The notes below the pieces were generated by a model. The model was not told where the DNA came from and did no database searches. It worked only from the letters and a program-made list of their open reading frames with translations. DNA of 64,000 nucleotides, taken from Calliphora vicina. Taxonomy: Eukaryota > Arthropoda > Insecta > Diptera > Calliphoridae. The position numbers and the translations under genes were made by a program. Where the stretch lies: assembly GCF_958450345.1 (NCBI RefSeq), contig NC_088780.1, positions 113,596,226 to 113,660,225 on the forward strand, given 5' to 3'. The first letter of the stretch is position 1; each line of letters starts with the position of its first letter. Below are positions 61,106 through 64,000 of this stretch, piece after piece.

Positions 61106-63904
61106 TTATTCCTTGTTTTTGTTCTTCTTCTTTTTCTTCTTCTTCTTGGATTCACCATCAGCGCCATTTTCTTCAGCGGCAGCAGGTGGTGCAACTTCTT
61201 CCGAATTAGTCTCCTCTGCTTGGGCTGATGTGCCATTGCCGTTAGCTTCATCTAGCTTGCGTTTCTTATTCTTCTTGTCCTTCTTCTTTTTGCCGGATTC
61301 GGATTCCTTAGGTTGTTCTTTAGCAGCAGTTTCGATGGCCTCTTTCATGACTTCGATATTTTTGCGAGGAACTTCACCCGATTCGTAGAACTTCAAACGA
61401 TCTTCGACCTGTTGTTTAAGAGTCTCACCAAATACCGATGTAGGCTGTTCCAAGAAACAATCAATACGTGAAGCTATCGAACATTTGTTGGCCAAGAAAC
61501 GTGAGATACGACCCTTATTTTTCAAACCAGCGCGACCAATGAACGAGGAATGGTAGAGTAGACCATATTTGGGAGTATTGGAACGAGTTTTAAGGGCACG
61601 GAAGAGAGCCTTTTCGGCTCCCAAAATTTGTACAGTGGAAGCTGGATATTTAGCCAAATTTGTTAAACTGCCAGCATGAGATATCAAGCGAGCACCAACT
61701 TGGTCACCAATCAATGACTGTAGATTAGGAGCCACACATTCCATTTTATTGTGCAAATATGTGCCCAATTTCTTACGGTATTCGGAGAGTTTTACCACAC
61801 GTTCAGCAAACATTTCAATGTTCATAAGATCGACAATTGAAATATCCATACCCATTGACATTTTGCCAGCATCAATAATAGCTTGCGCCTTGGCCGAATC
61901 CATAACAATTTCTTCCAATTCTTCGAGTTTATCTTGTGTCAAAGTTTTACGATCCTTAATAAATTTAGCAGATTTGGCAAACATATAATTGTCTGGTACA
62001 ATTTTGACCAACTCTGGGAAGTGGTAGGAGTACCATTCTCTGATACGCATAGAAAACGTATTAACATCCTTATCCAATTGATCCAAGAGGGCAATGGACT
62101 GAATTATCATGTTATCGGAACGATGAACATTGAACTTGACCTTGGCACGAGAATAACTGTGACCTAAACCCAATTGAGCAATGCCAGCTGATTTATCGGT
62201 GAAACCTTAAAAATAATAAATAAATAAAAAAAATTTTATATTTGAGACCTTTATAAAGCATTTTCTAAAAATATATACAGTGACTCAAACGCAAAATCGG
62301 ACAAGAGTTTGTCTTATATAAATGTGCTCTAAAAATAAATAGATGTACCAAATAGTTTTTCGCTTCTATTTACAATCCACATACCTATATCTCTAAAAAA
62401 TAACAAAAACTAAAATTTGCATAATTGAAACTGTAAACTTTTGCATAAAAACCAAAATAACTCAATTTTTTGCGTCAAACACAAAATCGGACAGAGCATA
62501 TCCTTTGTTGTCTCGAATGACCTGTAATCGCGTTTGAATCGATTTTTAGCATGTTTTGGCATACTTTTGGCACTCTCCTAGCTAATTTCTCCCAAAGATG
62601 CTCAATTGCATTAAAGTCTGGGCTCTGTGCATGAGTTTCTATAAGTTTGGGAAAGTTATGGATCAACCAAAGATTTGCAACACCTGATGTGAGCTTGGAA
62701 CGTAGTCTTGATAAAAGGAAAAGATGTTTTCTGTACCAACTTTTTCGCACTTTGCTCTAAATTTTGCTTCAAAATGTTGAGATAGACAAAATTGTCTATT
62801 TTGCCATCGATAAAATGCAAATTTGCATACTCCGGCACTGTACATAGTAAATCAACTAAAAATTAAGAATTCTTTAAAAACTTGTAATTCCCATGAAGTT
62901 TAAACTCTAATAGTTTGAAATTGGTAAACATATAGTGATTAACTACATATCGCTCATTTGTTGCAACAACGTCATAATTCAAAAAACCCAAATTTCGAGT
63001 TAATAGCACAATAATAACTAACAGGGTCTTGTGAACTAGCTTCTATAATTACACGCATTTTCTCCATAGAAGAATTTTGTCCTAATAGCATGTATTCAAC
63101 ATCGTTAAGTTATCTAAAAAAGTGACATATTTTGTTGCGTTTGTCATTTTCCTTAAAAAATTTTAAAAATATGTCGATTTCAAAACTAAAAAAACGTCTC
63201 ATGAAAAATTAAATTTTTTTGAATAATGACGACCTGACGAAATGAGCGATATGTATATTTATTTACCCACATATTCTAAATTCACAAAATTATAAAAAAA
63301 ATGCTCCATACAAAAGTTGTAAAATTAAATTTTTTCAGAATACGTGTTTTAATAAGATTGTGTTCCATGTTTTAATTATTACGTTTCTATTTATAGATGC
63401 AATAATTTTAAGAATTATCACCTTGAAATTGATTGAAATATGTCATATGTATTTGAAACTTTATGTTATTAAAAACCTGCTTATTTTTTTTATTTACTCA
63501 CCTTTAACTAATTTATGAAAATGGAAACGAACACCACGAATAATTTCTGGCACAACACCCGTTTGACTGCACTGTACACCAATGGCTTCTGTAATGGCCG
63601 CACCTAATTTAGCATCAGCAATACCCAAAGTGCACTTCTTTTTCTTCAGTTTCGCGAAGAAATCATCCAAAAATACCACCAAATCTTGAGGTACAATACC
63701 TTCGGAAATAGCGTTGATATTTTCCAAAGCAGAAATGGCTGTCTTGAAGGGAGCAAATCCAGCCAATTTAACCAGTGAATTGAATTTGGCGAACTCAGTT
63801 ACCGAAGACTCCACTTGTGGCAAAAACATGGAGATCTCTTCGAATTCCTTGACGGAGAACAAAGCGAACCCAGCCGCATGTTCGTACAAAACGTATAGTT
63901 GAGA
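61106..63904 (-). CDS. Nop56: Nop56, box C/D snoRNP core protein (5' end outside window)
   Basis: Two exons are present on the minus strand: 63904-63502 and 62205-61106, joined in phase to 501 codons including the stop. The upstream acceptor (TTAATTACAG) is directly followed by SQLYVLYEHAAGFALF, so only the initiator Met (and perhaps a few residues) lies in an exon right of 64000. The NOP5NT domain occupies about residues 1-70, followed by a coiled-coil and the Nop domain (GIAQLGLGHSYSRAKVKFN, then MGMDISIVDLMNIE, GARLISHAGSLTNLAKYPAS, QILGAEKALFRALKTRSNTP). The tail is lysine-rich (KKKKDKKNKKRKLDE and a terminal KKKK block) as in eukaryotic Nop56. The protein scaffolds fibrillarin with Nop58 in nucleolar box C/D snoRNPs that 2'-O-methylate rRNA. 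The 1.3-kb intron holds a Tc1-like remnant and a MITE; no convincing box C/D snoRNA was seen in it. Confidence 0.95.
62278..62846 (-). mobile_element. Tc1-like transposase remnant in the Nop56 intron
   Basis: The left end starts CAGTGACTCAAACGCAAAAT after a TA; a second copy of the CAAAATCGGACA motif lies at 62480, as in IR/DR elements. The minus strand encodes, across frameshifts, ANLHFIDGKIDNFVYLNILK, a damaged DNDPKH region, and QSPDFNAIEHLWEKLARRV (the DD34E glutamate block). The right side is truncated near 62846. Confidence 0.8.
62948..63253. mobile_element. MITE in the Nop56 intron
   Basis: Inverted ends of about 38 bp with mismatches (CATATCGCTCATTTGTTGCA and inverted CATATCGCTCATTTCGTCAG), with TA on each side. 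No coding sequence inside. It is the solitary relative of the element at 49627. Confidence 0.75.
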
Positions 63905-64000
63905 CTGTAATTAAGACAATATTCGTAAGTTAGACTATCAGTGAGCTACATTTTTATAGGTTATATTTTGTTTACAAATTTAATGTTTCTTTTTGTAATT

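Noticed and set aside
61113..61388. + strand open stretch with poly-Phe
   Set aside because: Antisense to the lysine-rich Nop56 tail.
62206..63501. snoRNA expected in the Nop56 intron
   Set aside because: No pair of box C (RTGATGA) and box D (CTGA) at suitable spacing was found on the minus strand; the intron is mostly transposon remnants.

Overview
This is AT-rich nuclear DNA from a higher fly (Diptera, Brachycera; repeat style and gene content fit a calyptrate such as a blow fly, but the species is inferred, not proven). Genes have short exons with GT..AG introns, many introns are filled with transposon debris, and one gene has the EpsinR/Tel2 organisation known from Drosophila.

Five protein-coding genes can be supported. 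From left to right: (1) a small secreted Pro/Tyr/Lys-rich protein of unknown function (6763-7473, +); (2) a ten-exon IQUB-like gene (ubiquitin-like domain plus IQ motif, 751 aa; 12900-21698, +); (3) a five-exon mitochondrial FAST-kinase-family protein with a C-terminal RAP domain, FASTKD4/TBRG4-like (22008-26118, -), convergent with the IQUB-like gene (3' ends about 310 bp apart); (4) lqfR (liquid facets-Related, EpsinR; 27732-45599, +), whose six shared exons splice either to a 2.77-kb exon encoding the whole Tel2/TELO2 protein or, past it, to a short EpsinR-specific last exon; both joins preserve frame; (5) Nop56 (61106-63904, -), missing only its first coding exon, which lies beyond the right edge. 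lqfR and the FASTKD gene are divergent with a 1.6-kb intergenic gap. From memory, Nop56, a FASTK-like gene and lqfR also lie close together on Drosophila 3R.

Most of the rest is transposable-element sequence. There is one apparently intact Tc1-like DD34E element with perfect 28-bp inverted repeats inside lqfR intron 1; degraded mariner/Tc1-type transposases at about 5040, 8340, 32541, 35347, 48335, 54005 and 62278; six hAT-type non-autonomous elements, five with exact 8-bp target duplications and one with 7 of 8; several hairpin-type MITEs; a five-deep nest of insertions at 48335-50890; a roughly 115-bp tandem satellite at 58740-60518; and a mitochondrial COX1 insertion (NUMT) at 46434-46605.

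Functionally the genes are unrelated housekeeping or tissue-specific loci: clathrin adaptor and PIKK-chaperone functions from lqfR, box C/D snoRNP core (Nop56), mitochondrial RNA metabolism (FASTKD), and probable ciliary/sperm flagellar structure (IQUB-like). No virus, toxin or CRISPR sequence was seen.
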